Of a stretch of DNA of 64,000 nt, positions 33,607 through 43,653 are shown piece after piece. Source of the stretch: Hymenobacter puniceus (GTDB taxonomy: Bacteria > Bacteroidota > Bacteroidia > Cytophagales > Hymenobacteraceae); NCBI RefSeq assembly GCF_014333525.1, contig NZ_JACSCX010000002.1, forward strand, positions 682,001 through 746,000, read 5' to 3'. Positions within the stretch are counted from its first letter, which is position 1; each line of letters starts with the position of its first letter. The notes beneath the pieces were generated by a model. That model had not been told where the DNA came from. It saw nothing but the letters and a program-made list of their open reading frames with translations, and made no database searches. The position numbers and the translations under genes are program-made.

Positions 33607-35438
33607 TGGCAAAGATTCTGCTGAAACGCGACTACGAAAACCGTAACATCCCAAATCAGCCCGCACTATGGCTGCTGCAGTGGTTTTTCAATACCGAAGC
33701 GGAAGCCGATGAGTACGAGGAAATAGGCGTTATCACGGGCGGGCCAAATTCTAATTTCGCCCAGTATGGCAATCTGCCTCTATTCGAGCGTGGTGCTGCC
33801 GAAGTAATCTGGTCGCGCTGCGGGCCAACCGTAGCCGACCAGAGCCGGGCGCGCACGACGAAGACGACCTGGTTGTACGTGGCCAACCCACGCGGCACCA
33901 CCACCATCACAGTAACGCCTAACTCAACGGATTGCGGCTTTGTAGCGCCTTCCGTATTGCTATGCCGCATCCTGATTCCCCGCGTGACCGTCGCCGGCAC
34001 TACGGCGACCGTTACCACGGCTGAGGCGGCCGGCCAGGTTGAGTACCAGCTGCTCAACCAGGGTGGCCAGATTGTACGGCCACGCCAAACCAGCAACGTC
34101 TTCGCGGGCCTGGCCCCGGCCATCTACACCGTCGAGGCCTTCGACACCGGCAGCCAGGTGCCTGGCTGCAAAGCCACCTCGCAGTTTACTGTTTCGGTGC
34201 AGTCGTCGGGCGTGGCCACGCTCTCGCCACTACCGGAGTTGAGCTTTGCCGGTAACCCGATCATTGTGCGGGCTACGGCCTCGCTGGCCGGCCGGCCGCT
34301 GCTACTGCGCGTGTACCTGGAAACCTCACATGGCAGCAACAACTTCAAAATGGTGTATGAGGCAGTGCGGCCGACCAACGAGGCGGCCGTGGCCACGCTC
34401 GACGTGCGCGACATGCTGCGGTCGGACCTGCAGCCGGAGCTAAAAACCGCCCCGGGCTGGCACCAACTCACACGCCCGATCCGGCGCTGGTACGTGTCGG
34501 TGTGCGAGGTGCAGAATGGCGCCCTGGGACTCCTCAATACCTCGCCTTTTGTGACCGTGCTGCTAGGTGGGCTACCCCAGGAAATGTTGGCGGAAGGGGT
34601 GCAATTCTTCCTGGATGCACCGCTGCAGGGTTCGGTGCGCCGTGAGTTGGGTTTCTTCAGCTGGCAGCCGACGGATAAGCAGGTAGGAGCCGGCCACCTA
34701 GAAGTGCTGCAGGTGCTGCACCGGACTGGTGATGAGCCTGAGCTTCAGGTAGCGCACAATCCTATTGGTGCAGATCCTGCTCTAATCCAGCTATTTCCGC
34801 ATCCTGCGCTGGAAGACATGGGTATCGGCGTAGGTGATGGAAGCGGTAGCCCTATTCAGGATGAGGCCGACCGGCCCGACTGGCAGCTTTCGCAGTTTAT
34901 ATATAGTGTGCCACTGCAGGCACCGCTTTCCACGCGCCTGCAGCTGCAGCTGCGTTACCCAAACTCCGACTACCTGGTGTTTCGCCGCAAGTCCATCGAC
35001 ATTGAGCGCGACCCGCTGATCGAGCCGCGCCAGTTCGTGTACGAAAACAGCCTGGGTGGCTTCGATACCATGGCCGCTTTCGGCCAGCTTCGGGCTTCGC
35101 TCAGCACCGAGCAGCAGCTAGTCAGCCGGTATGAGCCCGTGGTCGGCGTGGAAACCGCACGCGAGATGAGCTGGCCGGCCAACGGCAACCGGCTCACCAT
35201 GGCGTTGGGCACCGGCTGGCTGACGGCCCACTGGCTGGAGTATCTGCAGGAGCTTTTCAAGCCGGGCCGCGAGGTGTACGAGGTAGTGAATGGGCAGCTG
35301 CGCCCCGTGGTGCTCACGACCAAGGAACTGGCCACCTACCGCGACAATAACAACGACATTTTTGCCGTGCTGGAGTACCGCTCGGCTTACTCCAGTAATT
35401 ACTACGCTGACTATGCCCGCAATACGAATCGGAGCTAA
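33606..35438 (+). CDS. Tail-associated protein with SprB-like/Ig-like segment
   Basis: A 610-residue protein whose ATG overlaps the tape measure stop. Residues about 140-205 (VEYQLLNQGGQ, then FAGLAPAIYTVEAFDTGSQ) follow the pattern of SprB-type repeats of gliding Bacteroidota adhesins: YxxxN/DG, FxGLxxGxYTVxxxD, C. The rest is beta-rich, with tandem Ig-like strands. It probably sits at the tail tip and may contact host surface. The resemblance to a host adhesin repeat is notable. Confidence 0.6.
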   Translation: MAKILLKRDYENRNIPNQPALWLLQWFFNTEAEADEYEEIGVITGGPNSNFAQYGNLPLFERGAAEVIWSRCGPTVADQSRARTTKTTWLYVANPRGTTTITVTPNSTDCGFVAPSVLLCRILIPRVTVAGTTATVTTAEAAGQVEYQLLNQGGQIVRPRQTSNVFAGLAPAIYTVEAFDTGSQVPGCKATSQFTVSVQSSGVATLSPLPELSFAGNPIIVRATASLAGRPLLLRVYLETSHGSNNFKMVYEAVRPTNEAAVATLDVRDMLRSDLQPELKTAPGWHQLTRPIRRWYVSVCEVQNGALGLLNTSPFVTVLLGGLPQEMLAEGVQFFLDAPLQGSVRRELGFFSWQPTDKQVGAGHLEVLQVLHRTGDEPELQVAHNPIGADPALIQLFPHPALEDMGIGVGDGSGSPIQDEADRPDWQLSQFIYSVPLQAPLSTRLQLQLRYPNSDYLVFRRKSIDIERDPLIEPRQFVYENSLGGFDTMAAFGQLRASLSTEQQLVSRYEPVVGVETAREMSWPANGNRLTMALGTGWLTAHWLEYLQELFKPGREVYEVVNGQLRPVVLTTKELATYRDNNNDIFAVLEYRSAYSSNYYADYARNTNRS

Positions 35439-37191
35439 GCCCTTGCTGCTACCCGCCGACGTCCAGCTGGCGCTGGAGCGCAACAGCTCCTGGCTGGCCC
35501 CACGTGAGCAGAACGGCAGCTTCTCGCTGCCGTTCAAAGCTCCCCTCACCGACAACCGCCACAATAACGCCCTGCTGGGCTTCCCGGAACGCTTCGACCA
35601 CGCTGGCCGCCCGCCCCGGCGCTACGACCAGGTACAGGCTTTCGACGACACCGACAACCGGGTGGCAGCCGGCCAGCTCGTGCTGCAGGGAATCGAGCAG
35701 GATGGTTACTCCCTTAATCTGGTATGCGGCCTCTCAGCCGTGATGACCCGCCTGAAGCAGAAGTCCCTCCGCGAATTCTGGTTTGGCGGCCCGCGCCAGG
35801 TCTGCGCCGGTACCGTCAACAACTGGGGCGAGTTGAGCGACCTGATCGGGCAGCACATGCTCGATGTAGTGGATGACGTGGACGCCTATGACTACGTTTT
35901 TGCGCCATTCTGCAACAACGACGCCTACGCTGACCATGACGACAAGCTGCCCCACTGGCCCAATATGAACAACTGGGTAAACGATGGCTTCCAAATTCAC
36001 AACGGCTACAGCCCGCCGGCCCCGGGCGCAACTGATCCGTCGATGGTTTTTGACCCAGCCACGGTTACGTCGTGCGTTCCGCTGCCGAAGCTGGCGTATG
36101 TGCTGGCCATGATTTTCGAGGAACTCGACATTCCTTTTGAGCAGGATCTGTTCACCGACCGGGAGTTACGGCAGATGGTGGTGCTCAGCACCACGCCCAT
36201 CGAATACAACACGGATTGGTATGATTGGACCACTTCAGCAGATATCAACCTGACGTTCCGGATTGCCAACCAGCTGCCGGATATATCGGCCGCTGAATTT
36301 GTGCGCCTGATTGCTGATACCTACTACCTGGATCTGGACTTGTCGCCGGCCGGCGCCGTACGCCTCCGGCGCACCAACCGCCTGAGCACGGCCCGGCCCG
36401 CGCAGGATCTGACCAAATTAGTAGGCCCAGGGTTTACCCGCGACTTCGCGGAACTGGCAGTACGCGCCACCTACCTCACGGAGGATACTGTGGCCGGCAA
36501 GCTGACGCAGGAGGTAGAGCCACCGTTGCTGGCTGAGCCGGTGCAAAGCAGCCTGAATCTGCCCACACCCAGCCGGCCCAATGAAATCCGGTTGGCCACC
36601 TTCGACAACTTGTATTACCAGCACGATGGCGAGGAGTGGCGGCCGTACGCCGTGAACCTGCCGCCCGTAGTGGTTGGGAATGGGGAAAACCCGCAGGATG
36701 TTCCCCAGGGCATCCTGTTATCGGTTGAGTTGAATGTGCCGGCTACGCCCTCTGACGGCGTGAGCCTGCGCGTCCCGGTCATTGGCCAGCGGGCCTATTT
36801 GCCCCTGCTCAACCAGCTGGAGCGCGGTAAAGGTCTGCGCCTGGCTTTCTATCGGGGTATCCAACCGGGCTACGGCAGAAGTTACCCCATGGTGAGCATT
36901 AGCAATCAGAACATCAACCGGGGCCGCATCGGCAATTACTCGCTGTATCTGGATGGCGAGGACGGACTCGTGGCCAAGTTCGGCCAACTCTACCTGCAGA
37001 TGCTGGCTGAGCAGCCGGCCAAATTTCCAGCTTACCTGACTGGTTATGACTTCGACACGCTGAATTTTGGAGAGCCAGTGAGCGTCAGAGGCGACATCTT
37101 CCTGATTCGCCGGGCCAACGTAGTGCTGCCGATCACGAGGCCTGGCACACTGGAGCTGGTGCCGCGCCGCAACTACGGCAACACGATATGA
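35413..37191 (+). CDS. Distal tail protein, unknown family
   Basis: A 592-residue protein. I use the ATG at 35413, which overlaps the previous gene by 26 bp; earlier starts overlap far more. The sequence is beta-rich with acidic aromatic patches (NNDAYADHDDKLPHWPNMNN), a helical middle (KLAYVLAMIFEELDIPFEQ), and a C-terminal LRLAFYRGIQPGYGRSYPM. Large tail proteins at this place are tail-tip or tail-associated lysin-type proteins, but I see no hydrolase motif. A terminator follows, closing the tail operon. Confidence 0.6.
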   Translation: MPAIRIGAKPLLLPADVQLALERNSSWLAPREQNGSFSLPFKAPLTDNRHNNALLGFPERFDHAGRPPRRYDQVQAFDDTDNRVAAGQLVLQGIEQDGYSLNLVCGLSAVMTRLKQKSLREFWFGGPRQVCAGTVNNWGELSDLIGQHMLDVVDDVDAYDYVFAPFCNNDAYADHDDKLPHWPNMNNWVNDGFQIHNGYSPPAPGATDPSMVFDPATVTSCVPLPKLAYVLAMIFEELDIPFEQDLFTDRELRQMVVLSTTPIEYNTDWYDWTTSADINLTFRIANQLPDISAAEFVRLIADTYYLDLDLSPAGAVRLRRTNRLSTARPAQDLTKLVGPGFTRDFAELAVRATYLTEDTVAGKLTQEVEPPLLAEPVQSSLNLPTPSRPNEIRLATFDNLYYQHDGEEWRPYAVNLPPVVVGNGENPQDVPQGILLSVELNVPATPSDGVSLRVPVIGQRAYLPLLNQLERGKGLRLAFYRGIQPGYGRSYPMVSISNQNINRGRIGNYSLYLDGEDGLVAKFGQLYLQMLAEQPAKFPAYLTGYDFDTLNFGEPVSVRGDIFLIRRANVVLPITRPGTLELVPRRNYGNTI

Positions 37192-37231
37192 AGAAGAAGC
37201 CCCGGCGTCATGCTGGGGCTTCTTCTTTTCA
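37192..37231 (+). terminator. Terminator after the tail operon
   Basis: AGAAGCCCCGGC and GCTGGGGCTTCT arms around a 5-nt loop, then CTTTT, directly after the last tail gene. Confidence 0.85.
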
Positions 37232-37492
37232 GGTGCTGGAGTAGTGCGTGAATAGGTGTCCAAAAAAGGGTGTGAAAATCGGGCCTCGAAAACCGCGTTT
37301 TTAGGACCATGAGATGGGGTGGAAAAAGTGTCCAGAAACCGAGCCTTTTTTGGAAGGAGCTTATATGTTAAATCCTGACCGTGACTATGAAAACATAGAT
37401 TGATCAAAAAGTAGGCTTTTTTGGACACGTTAGTAGAAAAGGCCAAAGGCTTTCGGTTATTTGCGGCCCCTCTAAATCATACTTTCTCATAC
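37232..37492. promoter_or_regulatory. Leader of the cargo island with GTGTCC repeats
   Basis: Non-coding. GTGTCCAAAAAAGG (37256), GTGTCCAGAAACC (37328), CCTTTTTTGGA (37344) and GCTTTTTTGGACAC (37415-37428) are four related sites, two per strand, spread over 170 bp. An operator cluster for the island is the likeliest reading; terminal repeats of an insertion are another. Confidence 0.5.
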
Positions 37493-40258
37493 ATGGCTAT
37501 TAAAACTAATGCTCCAGATACTAGCCTCCTTAATCGATATATCAGTGAAGACGCACCTGAGTCTTCGAAAAGCCATCTTGCTAAACAGTATTTCGACCAA
37601 CTCTTCAAAGGCAACGTTAGCCATGAAGCAAAGGCACTGGGAGCAGACATATATGTGAAGGACCGGCTGGTTGTCGAACTGAAGAATCGGCAACAGGATT
37701 GGCTGGCTGGCTTTTACCAAGCCTTACATTATAGCAAGAAGGGGCTCACTTATGGCTCAGTTTGTGTCATTGCGCATCGATTCATCGGCCTATGGCGCCT
37801 TGATAAGATACCAAGTAAAGCCCTTGAGTTAGCTAGGCAGGCAGGTCCCATTCTGGCCGCCAGTGAAGTAGGAGTCTACAATGCTGCCAAGTCCAGCAAA
37901 GATCTGAAACTCGCCATTCTGGAAGCAGCATCCTACCGGTTCGACAATCTAGGGGATGGGGGAGAGGATTTTGCTCAAGGTCCTACCATGGCTGTGTATG
38001 CGTTGACCAAGCATCTGCGCAATCTTGATACAGGCCGCTTTCAGATCAATCCCCACAACTTCATCTCTATCATCGAGGAGATGAAACAGTATTTTGAACG
38101 GCCTATTGACGCGGTTCATACTTTCTATGACATGGTTGGCTTCTGGGATGCCACGTCAACAGTACCAGAGCCTAAGTCCAGTCAGCCGACTCGCCTCAAT
38201 ATCATAGCTGAAAATGGGGGGAGACAGAGCGAAGACTTTGTAGTCAGCCAGGAGCACCAGAAGAAATTCCGCGCCTTCGTTGGCCAACATTATCTATTTA
38301 CGAATGAGCGCTCAGGCCTGACAGCGGATTACTACTTCAGTCGGTTCGATGAAGTAATGTCCAAGATTGATCCGGAGTATACCAAACAGCACGGCATCTT
38401 CTTCACGGATAATGGGCTGAGCAAATTTGCGCTATGGTTTGTACGGCACTACTTCGATGCCAAGCTCAGTGACAACTATGTGGTGTTTGATGCAGCAGCT
38501 GGTTCAGGGAACTTGGTGAGCAGTTGGCGTGGACACCTAAAGCATAAGATCATATCGGAGCTGCAGCCTGACTTGCTTCGCATCATTGATCGGCGTTTGA
38601 GTACTGATCCGCTGAACGCAATTGAAGGCTTCACAATTATCCCGAAAGTCAGTGAAGACCGAGGGCTTAATTTTCTGAGCATCTCAGCTGGCGAATACTA
38701 TCAAGTGCTGAAAGACCACTTGTCGAAGGAGCATGTAGCCCTAGATAAGCCGTTTGCCTTCTTGATGAATCCTCCTTACAAGAACACGGATGAGAATTCA
38801 AATAAGCGCGAACGAACAGATTCAGGCTATGATATTCACCCCTCCATTCTCTCGTTAACAGGTGCAGACGCAGGGAAAGAGCGATACTTAGCTTTCCTAG
38901 GCCAGATCCTAAGAATGGCTCAGGTACAGGTTGCTGAATATCCTGATTTCCGGCCTGTGATGCTTATTTTTACGCCCACTTCTTGGCTTATTCCTCGGCC
39001 TACATATGCGGGCTTCCGCAAGCTATTCGACGAACACTTCGAATATGGCGACGGGTTCGTAGTAACCAGCAACGCCTTTTTCAAACTGAAAGGGACGTGG
39101 CCACTGGCCTTTACTGTTTGGACCTATCGAGGTGAAGCGGTACCAGGGGCGACGAATGAAATCAAGCTTCGGGATTTTACGCACCTCACCAAGCAGAACT
39201 TTGATTTCAACTGGGAAGTAGCGGAGGATGTCGCGCAGCATGAACTGGAAAAGACAGTTAACAAAGCTCCGATAATCAACTTAAGCGCTAAGAGAGGAGA
39301 TATCCGTACGTTGCTGCCTAGCTTACTCGACAATAAGGGTAAGCTTGTTCGTCAGCCAAGAGTGAATATTTATAGGCCTTTACGGGTCAGCGAGAGAGGA
39401 CAAACTATCGTGAGTGGGTTTCCTCTCACTGACACTCGTCATCGCACTGTAGCTACCCCATACGGCTTTGCCGAGGGGAAGTATATAGGCTTTATGGATG
39501 ACCTGACTCCCGTCAGAGTAAATCAGGATACGTGTAACCGTCTGTCGAATAAGCCGGACAGAGTATGGTTTCAACTGCGGCCTGCGTTCATAGATATCAA
39601 CCTCAATAAAGTACACAACGGCCCACCTGACAAGTATGGCTATTGTGCCTATGACTTGCCTTCTGCTCGCGCAACATTTGCTTGGTTCACGCTAAGCAAA
39701 GTGCTGAACGCTGGCTACCCGGTTTGGGCGAACCAATATGACCTATGGGCTCCTAACTTCTCGGATGAGGCCCAGGCTTCTAGATTCTACCGTCTTTGCT
39801 ACGCTTATGTATTGGCTGAGAACCGGTGCATAGTGCTGACATTCGAAGCAGATAATCCAGTGGTTGGGGCGCCAGAAATCTTCTTGGATAATCCACTATG
39901 TCCGTTAAATCCTGAGTCGTTCTGGGCAAGAACAATAGCGCCAGAATTTTTTCAGCAACCGGCAGACGCTGCAACTCATCTGGTCGAAGCCGTGGAGAAT
40001 TTATACAGGCAGTGGACGGTGACTCACTGCAAGGGGCACTTCAAGTATTATAGTGGACTGCAGACCGAAACCTACTTTAAGCACTTCACTCAACCTGATT
40101 ATTTGACACCAAGATCAGGCCTGCTTCAGATTCGGCGTTACGCTGAGCAGCATGCCCAGCCGGATCTATTAGCACTTCTGCAGAAAATTAGTCTCCACAC
40201 TAAAGCTGTGCGTGAGGAATTGCAGCAGATACTGAAGCTCACTGAATACTTTGCTTAA
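37493..40258 (+). CDS. Restriction-modification fusion: PD-(D/E)xK nuclease plus NPPY adenine methyltransferase
   Basis: A 921-residue protein. A PD-(D/E)xK candidate lies at residues about 50-64 (GADIYV then VVELKNRQ). The methyltransferase has motif I near 331 (FDAAAGSGNLV) and motif IV near 425 (FLMNPPYKN), which mark N6-adenine MTases. The C-terminal 350 residues are probably target recognition. One polypeptide with nuclease, MTase and specificity parts is the type IIG arrangement. It would protect the lysogen's DNA and cut unmodified DNA. I start at 37493 because the upstream frame lacks recognisable sequence. The next gene is 2 bp away. Confidence 0.8.
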   Translation: MAIKTNAPDTSLLNRYISEDAPESSKSHLAKQYFDQLFKGNVSHEAKALGADIYVKDRLVVELKNRQQDWLAGFYQALHYSKKGLTYGSVCVIAHRFIGLWRLDKIPSKALELARQAGPILAASEVGVYNAAKSSKDLKLAILEAASYRFDNLGDGGEDFAQGPTMAVYALTKHLRNLDTGRFQINPHNFISIIEEMKQYFERPIDAVHTFYDMVGFWDATSTVPEPKSSQPTRLNIIAENGGRQSEDFVVSQEHQKKFRAFVGQHYLFTNERSGLTADYYFSRFDEVMSKIDPEYTKQHGIFFTDNGLSKFALWFVRHYFDAKLSDNYVVFDAAAGSGNLVSSWRGHLKHKIISELQPDLLRIIDRRLSTDPLNAIEGFTIIPKVSEDRGLNFLSISAGEYYQVLKDHLSKEHVALDKPFAFLMNPPYKNTDENSNKRERTDSGYDIHPSILSLTGADAGKERYLAFLGQILRMAQVQVAEYPDFRPVMLIFTPTSWLIPRPTYAGFRKLFDEHFEYGDGFVVTSNAFFKLKGTWPLAFTVWTYRGEAVPGATNEIKLRDFTHLTKQNFDFNWEVAEDVAQHELEKTVNKAPIINLSAKRGDIRTLLPSLLDNKGKLVRQPRVNIYRPLRVSERGQTIVSGFPLTDTRHRTVATPYGFAEGKYIGFMDDLTPVRVNQDTCNRLSNKPDRVWFQLRPAFIDINLNKVHNGPPDKYGYCAYDLPSARATFAWFTLSKVLNAGYPVWANQYDLWAPNFSDEAQASRFYRLCYAYVLAENRCIVLTFEADNPVVGAPEIFLDNPLCPLNPESFWARTIAPEFFQQPADAATHLVEAVENLYRQWTVTHCKGHFKYYSGLQTETYFKHFTQPDYLTPRSGLLQIRRYAEQHAQPDLLALLQKISLHTKAVREELQQILKLTEYFA

Positions 40259-40260
40259 AT

Positions 40261-40851
40261 ATGCAAGCAGCCATCTATGCCCGCGTGAGCACTCGCGACA
40301 AGGGCCAAGACACTGAAAACCAACTGCGCGAACTGCGCACCTTCGCCGAGCGGCTGGGCTACTCTATATACAAGGAGTACACCGACCACGAGAGCGGGGG
40401 CAAAGCTAACCGCGTACAGTTCCAGCAACTCTTTCAAGATGCCCATCAGCGTCGCTTCGACGTGGTAATCTTCTGGGCACTGGACCGCTTCAGTAGGGAG
40501 GGCGTGACCGAAACGCTTAACTACTTGCAGAAGCTCTCGGTGGCTGGGGTGCAGTTCAAGAGCTTTACCGAACAATACCTTGACTCTACTGGTGTCTTCA
40601 AAGATGCTATAGTTGGGATTCTCGCGGCTATTGCTAAGCAAGAGCGCATACGGTTAGGAGAGCGAACTAAGTCTGGAATGGCAAAGGCATTGGTTAAAGG
40701 GAAAGCGATAGGTCGACCAACTGTCAATCGTGCGAAAGCCAATCAGATACAACAACTAAATGCAAATGGTCTGTCAAATAGGTCAATAGCAGCCATAGTG
40801 GGGGTTTCGCCGACAACTGTCGCAAAGTATCTTACACTCGTTGATAAATAG
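40261..40851 (+). CDS. Serine recombinase (resolvase/invertase family)
   Basis: A 196-residue protein. YARVST carries the nucleophile Ser at residue 10; LDRFSREG and the helix that follows complete the catalytic fold, and residues 160-190 (NGLSNRSIAAIVGVSPTTVAKY) are the HTH. Length fits the small resolvase/invertase class that resolves or inverts DNA at short sites. It begins 2 bp after the restriction gene, so they may share a transcript. In cargo islands it could invert, move or delete neighbouring genes. Confidence 0.88.
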   Translation: MQAAIYARVSTRDKGQDTENQLRELRTFAERLGYSIYKEYTDHESGGKANRVQFQQLFQDAHQRRFDVVIFWALDRFSREGVTETLNYLQKLSVAGVQFKSFTEQYLDSTGVFKDAIVGILAAIAKQERIRLGERTKSGMAKALVKGKAIGRPTVNRAKANQIQQLNANGLSNRSIAAIVGVSPTTVAKYLTLVDK

Positions 40852-40877
40852 ATTTTTAATAGTAGAAACAAGAAAAC

Positions 40878-43622
40878 ATGGAAAATAAACAGAAAATTGT
40901 CACAAAAAAACCATTGCAGATTCAGCAAATAGAAAAATTATATAAAATATCTCTTTATGAAATAAGAACTGCATCTCATAATATTGAGAATATTGAGCCA
41001 GTTAACCCTGTGCATTATATTGTAGATAAGAAAAATAGAGTAATTGTGCTTTCTATGCCTGAATGTCAAATTGACAATATAGATATATTAGCTAATTTTG
41101 AGCATTTAATGGAATTAAATCTTACAAGTAATAAAATTAGTGATATATCTCCGTTGTTATCTTTAAAATATTTAAAGAATTTGTATTTGGGTGGCAATAA
41201 AATAGAGAATATTGATAATTTAAATTTGGGTTTGATCAGGCTTGCAATTTGGAATAATCCAATTGTGGATCCATCCCCGTTAAGTGGCCTTGAGAAACTG
41301 AAACAACTATATTGTCAAAATATAGGATTGGATAATATTGATTTTGTACAAGGTATGATTTCCTTAGAGGAGATATCATTAACGGAAAATAGTGTAACTA
41401 GCTTAGCTAAATTATTAGATTTACCAAAGATAAAGCTAGTTGATGCTGAAGATAATGAAATAAGCGATATAAATCATCTATCAGGTGCAAGAGCCGATAT
41501 TGTATTTGACTTGGCTGAAAATAAAATTAAGGAAATTCCAGTAGAAGTTGCTGAAAAATACGATTGGTTGAGTTCAGTAATGCGTCGATATGCCAGAGGT
41601 AGTAAATTGATTATTAGAGGTAATCCTTTGGTTTTTCCTCCGAGTTCAGTTATAGCTTTGGGAAAAGAGTCAGTACATAATTATTATGATACTGTGGGGA
41701 AATTTGGGTCTGCCCCAATTTCTGAGGGAAGAATTATAGTTATAGGAGATGGAAGTGCTGGTAAATCAAGTTTAATCGAGCGCCTACTTCATGATAATTT
41801 TGAGCTAGGTAAATCGCAAACTAATGGAATCAATATTGATAACTGGAATATTAATTACGATTCTAGAGATCTGACATTTCATATTTGGGATTTTGGCGGT
41901 CAAGAGATTCAGCATGCCGTTCACAAATTTTTCTTTACCGAAGGGTGTTTATATATTTTGGTGTTAGATAATAGAAAGGAGGAGGAACCTGAATATTGGC
42001 TTCAACAAGTGGAAAGCTTAGGCGGTAGTGCGCCAGTAGTTGTTGTCTTCAACAAACAAGACGATAACATAACTGATATAGCAGATAGAAAATTTTTAAA
42101 AGAAAAGTATGCGAATATAGTTGGGTTTTATAATGTTAGCTGTAAGACAGGCTTTGGTGTAGGCGATTTAAGAAATATGTTAAAAAGTGAAGTAGTAAAG
42201 TTGAGAACTGTTGATGAACAGTTTCCTAATAATTGGTTTGAGATTAAATCGCAAATTGAAGAGTATACATCAGGTAAACAGCACTACTTAGATTTTAAAA
42301 ACTACAAAAAAATCTGTGTTAATAAAGGGGTAAAGGATATAAAAACGCAAAAATTGCTCTTAAAATATTTTACTACTATTGGTACAATTACTTGGTTCGG
42401 TGAAACGTATTTAAGCCTGCTTCATGTGTTAAGTCCTGCTTGGATAACACAGGGTGTGTATAAAATTGTTACATCAAAAAAAACAGCTCATTTGCTAGGT
42501 CATATTTCTATAGATGATTTCAGTGAATTACTATGTCCATTGGATGATAATGATTATGGGTATGAAGAAAATCATTATGACTACTTGTTGAGTATGATGA
42601 AGAAATTTGATTTATGTTACACGGAAGATGATGTGAATATCTTACTGCCTTCAGCATTTGGTAAGGAACCAAAAGTAGAGTATAGCGAATTTAGAGGACC
42701 TCACGTTCGTACTTATATAATGCAATTTAAGGATTATATGCCAATTGCATTGATACATAGGTTTATTGCCAAGAAGTTGTCTAAAGTATATGAAAGCAAT
42801 TACTGGTATTCGGGTATTGTGATTCATGATGATAAAACAGGGTCATTGACAATGGTTCAAGCTGATAAAGAAGCCAAGCGCATTTACGTAAGAATTAAAG
42901 GAAATGAACAATTAGGTGTATGGGAATATATTCGTAGAGATATCTATGAAATAGTATCTAGTTACGCAAACATTAACTATGATGAACTGGCTTTGTTGGA
43001 GGAAAATACAAATAGTACTGTAAAATACGATGATTTAGTTAGTTATATTCAGTCCAATAAGCCATTGTATTTCCACCCTAGATTGCAAAGGGATTTTAAT
43101 GTTGGGTATTTGCTCGGTTTGTTTGAAAGTAAAGAAGTTACTCTTGATAAAATGCGTGCTGGGGTTATTGATCTTGGTGAAAATCATGTGGGTCAGGTGA
43201 GAATACCAAACTCAATAATAAATATTCTTAATACAAACAATTCTTCAGTTAATAACGTGAATACTAATAATGTAGATATAGATATAGATTTTAGATTGGT
43301 TAAAGGATTGAGCAATGATATTAGGGGTGATATTAATTATCTTTTAGATGAACTTAAGGGTGATAGTGAGCTGAAAGAAAATTTGAAAAAAATACTTCAG
43401 TTTTTGAAAGATGTTGAAAAGAGTAAAGAGGTTGGTGATATAAAAAGTAAAGGCTGGATTAGAAAGCTAAAAAGTATATTTCCTGTATTAGTTAATTCCA
43501 GTGATCAAATAAAAAAGCTAAGTGACGGAGGTGAAGTCGTTAAGTCAATATTTGACAAAATGCAAGAGCTAACATCTAATATAGACTTAGATGACATAGC
43601 AGAATTTATTGGTTCCTTATAA
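40878..43622 (+). CDS. Roco protein: LRR, Roc GTPase, COR and helical C-terminus
   Basis: A 914-residue protein. Residues about 50-230 are leucine-rich repeats of the LxxNxIxxI type. A Roc GTPase follows: P-loop at 290-298 (GDGSAGKSS), switch II at about 337-341 (DFGGQ), NKQD near 391 and SCKTG near 421. COR spans about 440-700. Residues 770-800 form an Asn-rich linker (NTNNSSVNNVNTNN), and the last 100 are helical. Roco proteins are nucleotide-switched dimers. The gene is very AT-rich against all neighbours, so recently acquired. No enzyme effector is recognised. Confidence 0.88.
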   Translation: MENKQKIVTKKPLQIQQIEKLYKISLYEIRTASHNIENIEPVNPVHYIVDKKNRVIVLSMPECQIDNIDILANFEHLMELNLTSNKISDISPLLSLKYLKNLYLGGNKIENIDNLNLGLIRLAIWNNPIVDPSPLSGLEKLKQLYCQNIGLDNIDFVQGMISLEEISLTENSVTSLAKLLDLPKIKLVDAEDNEISDINHLSGARADIVFDLAENKIKEIPVEVAEKYDWLSSVMRRYARGSKLIIRGNPLVFPPSSVIALGKESVHNYYDTVGKFGSAPISEGRIIVIGDGSAGKSSLIERLLHDNFELGKSQTNGINIDNWNINYDSRDLTFHIWDFGGQEIQHAVHKFFFTEGCLYILVLDNRKEEEPEYWLQQVESLGGSAPVVVVFNKQDDNITDIADRKFLKEKYANIVGFYNVSCKTGFGVGDLRNMLKSEVVKLRTVDEQFPNNWFEIKSQIEEYTSGKQHYLDFKNYKKICVNKGVKDIKTQKLLLKYFTTIGTITWFGETYLSLLHVLSPAWITQGVYKIVTSKKTAHLLGHISIDDFSELLCPLDDNDYGYEENHYDYLLSMMKKFDLCYTEDDVNILLPSAFGKEPKVEYSEFRGPHVRTYIMQFKDYMPIALIHRFIAKKLSKVYESNYWYSGIVIHDDKTGSLTMVQADKEAKRIYVRIKGNEQLGVWEYIRRDIYEIVSSYANINYDELALLEENTNSTVKYDDLVSYIQSNKPLYFHPRLQRDFNVGYLLGLFESKEVTLDKMRAGVIDLGENHVGQVRIPNSIINILNTNNSSVNNVNTNNVDIDIDFRLVKGLSNDIRGDINYLLDELKGDSELKENLKKILQFLKDVEKSKEVGDIKSKGWIRKLKSIFPVLVNSSDQIKKLSDGGEVVKSIFDKMQELTSNIDLDDIAEFIGSL

Positions 43623-43653
43623 TATATGCTTGTGATATAGAAGATGTTATTAC

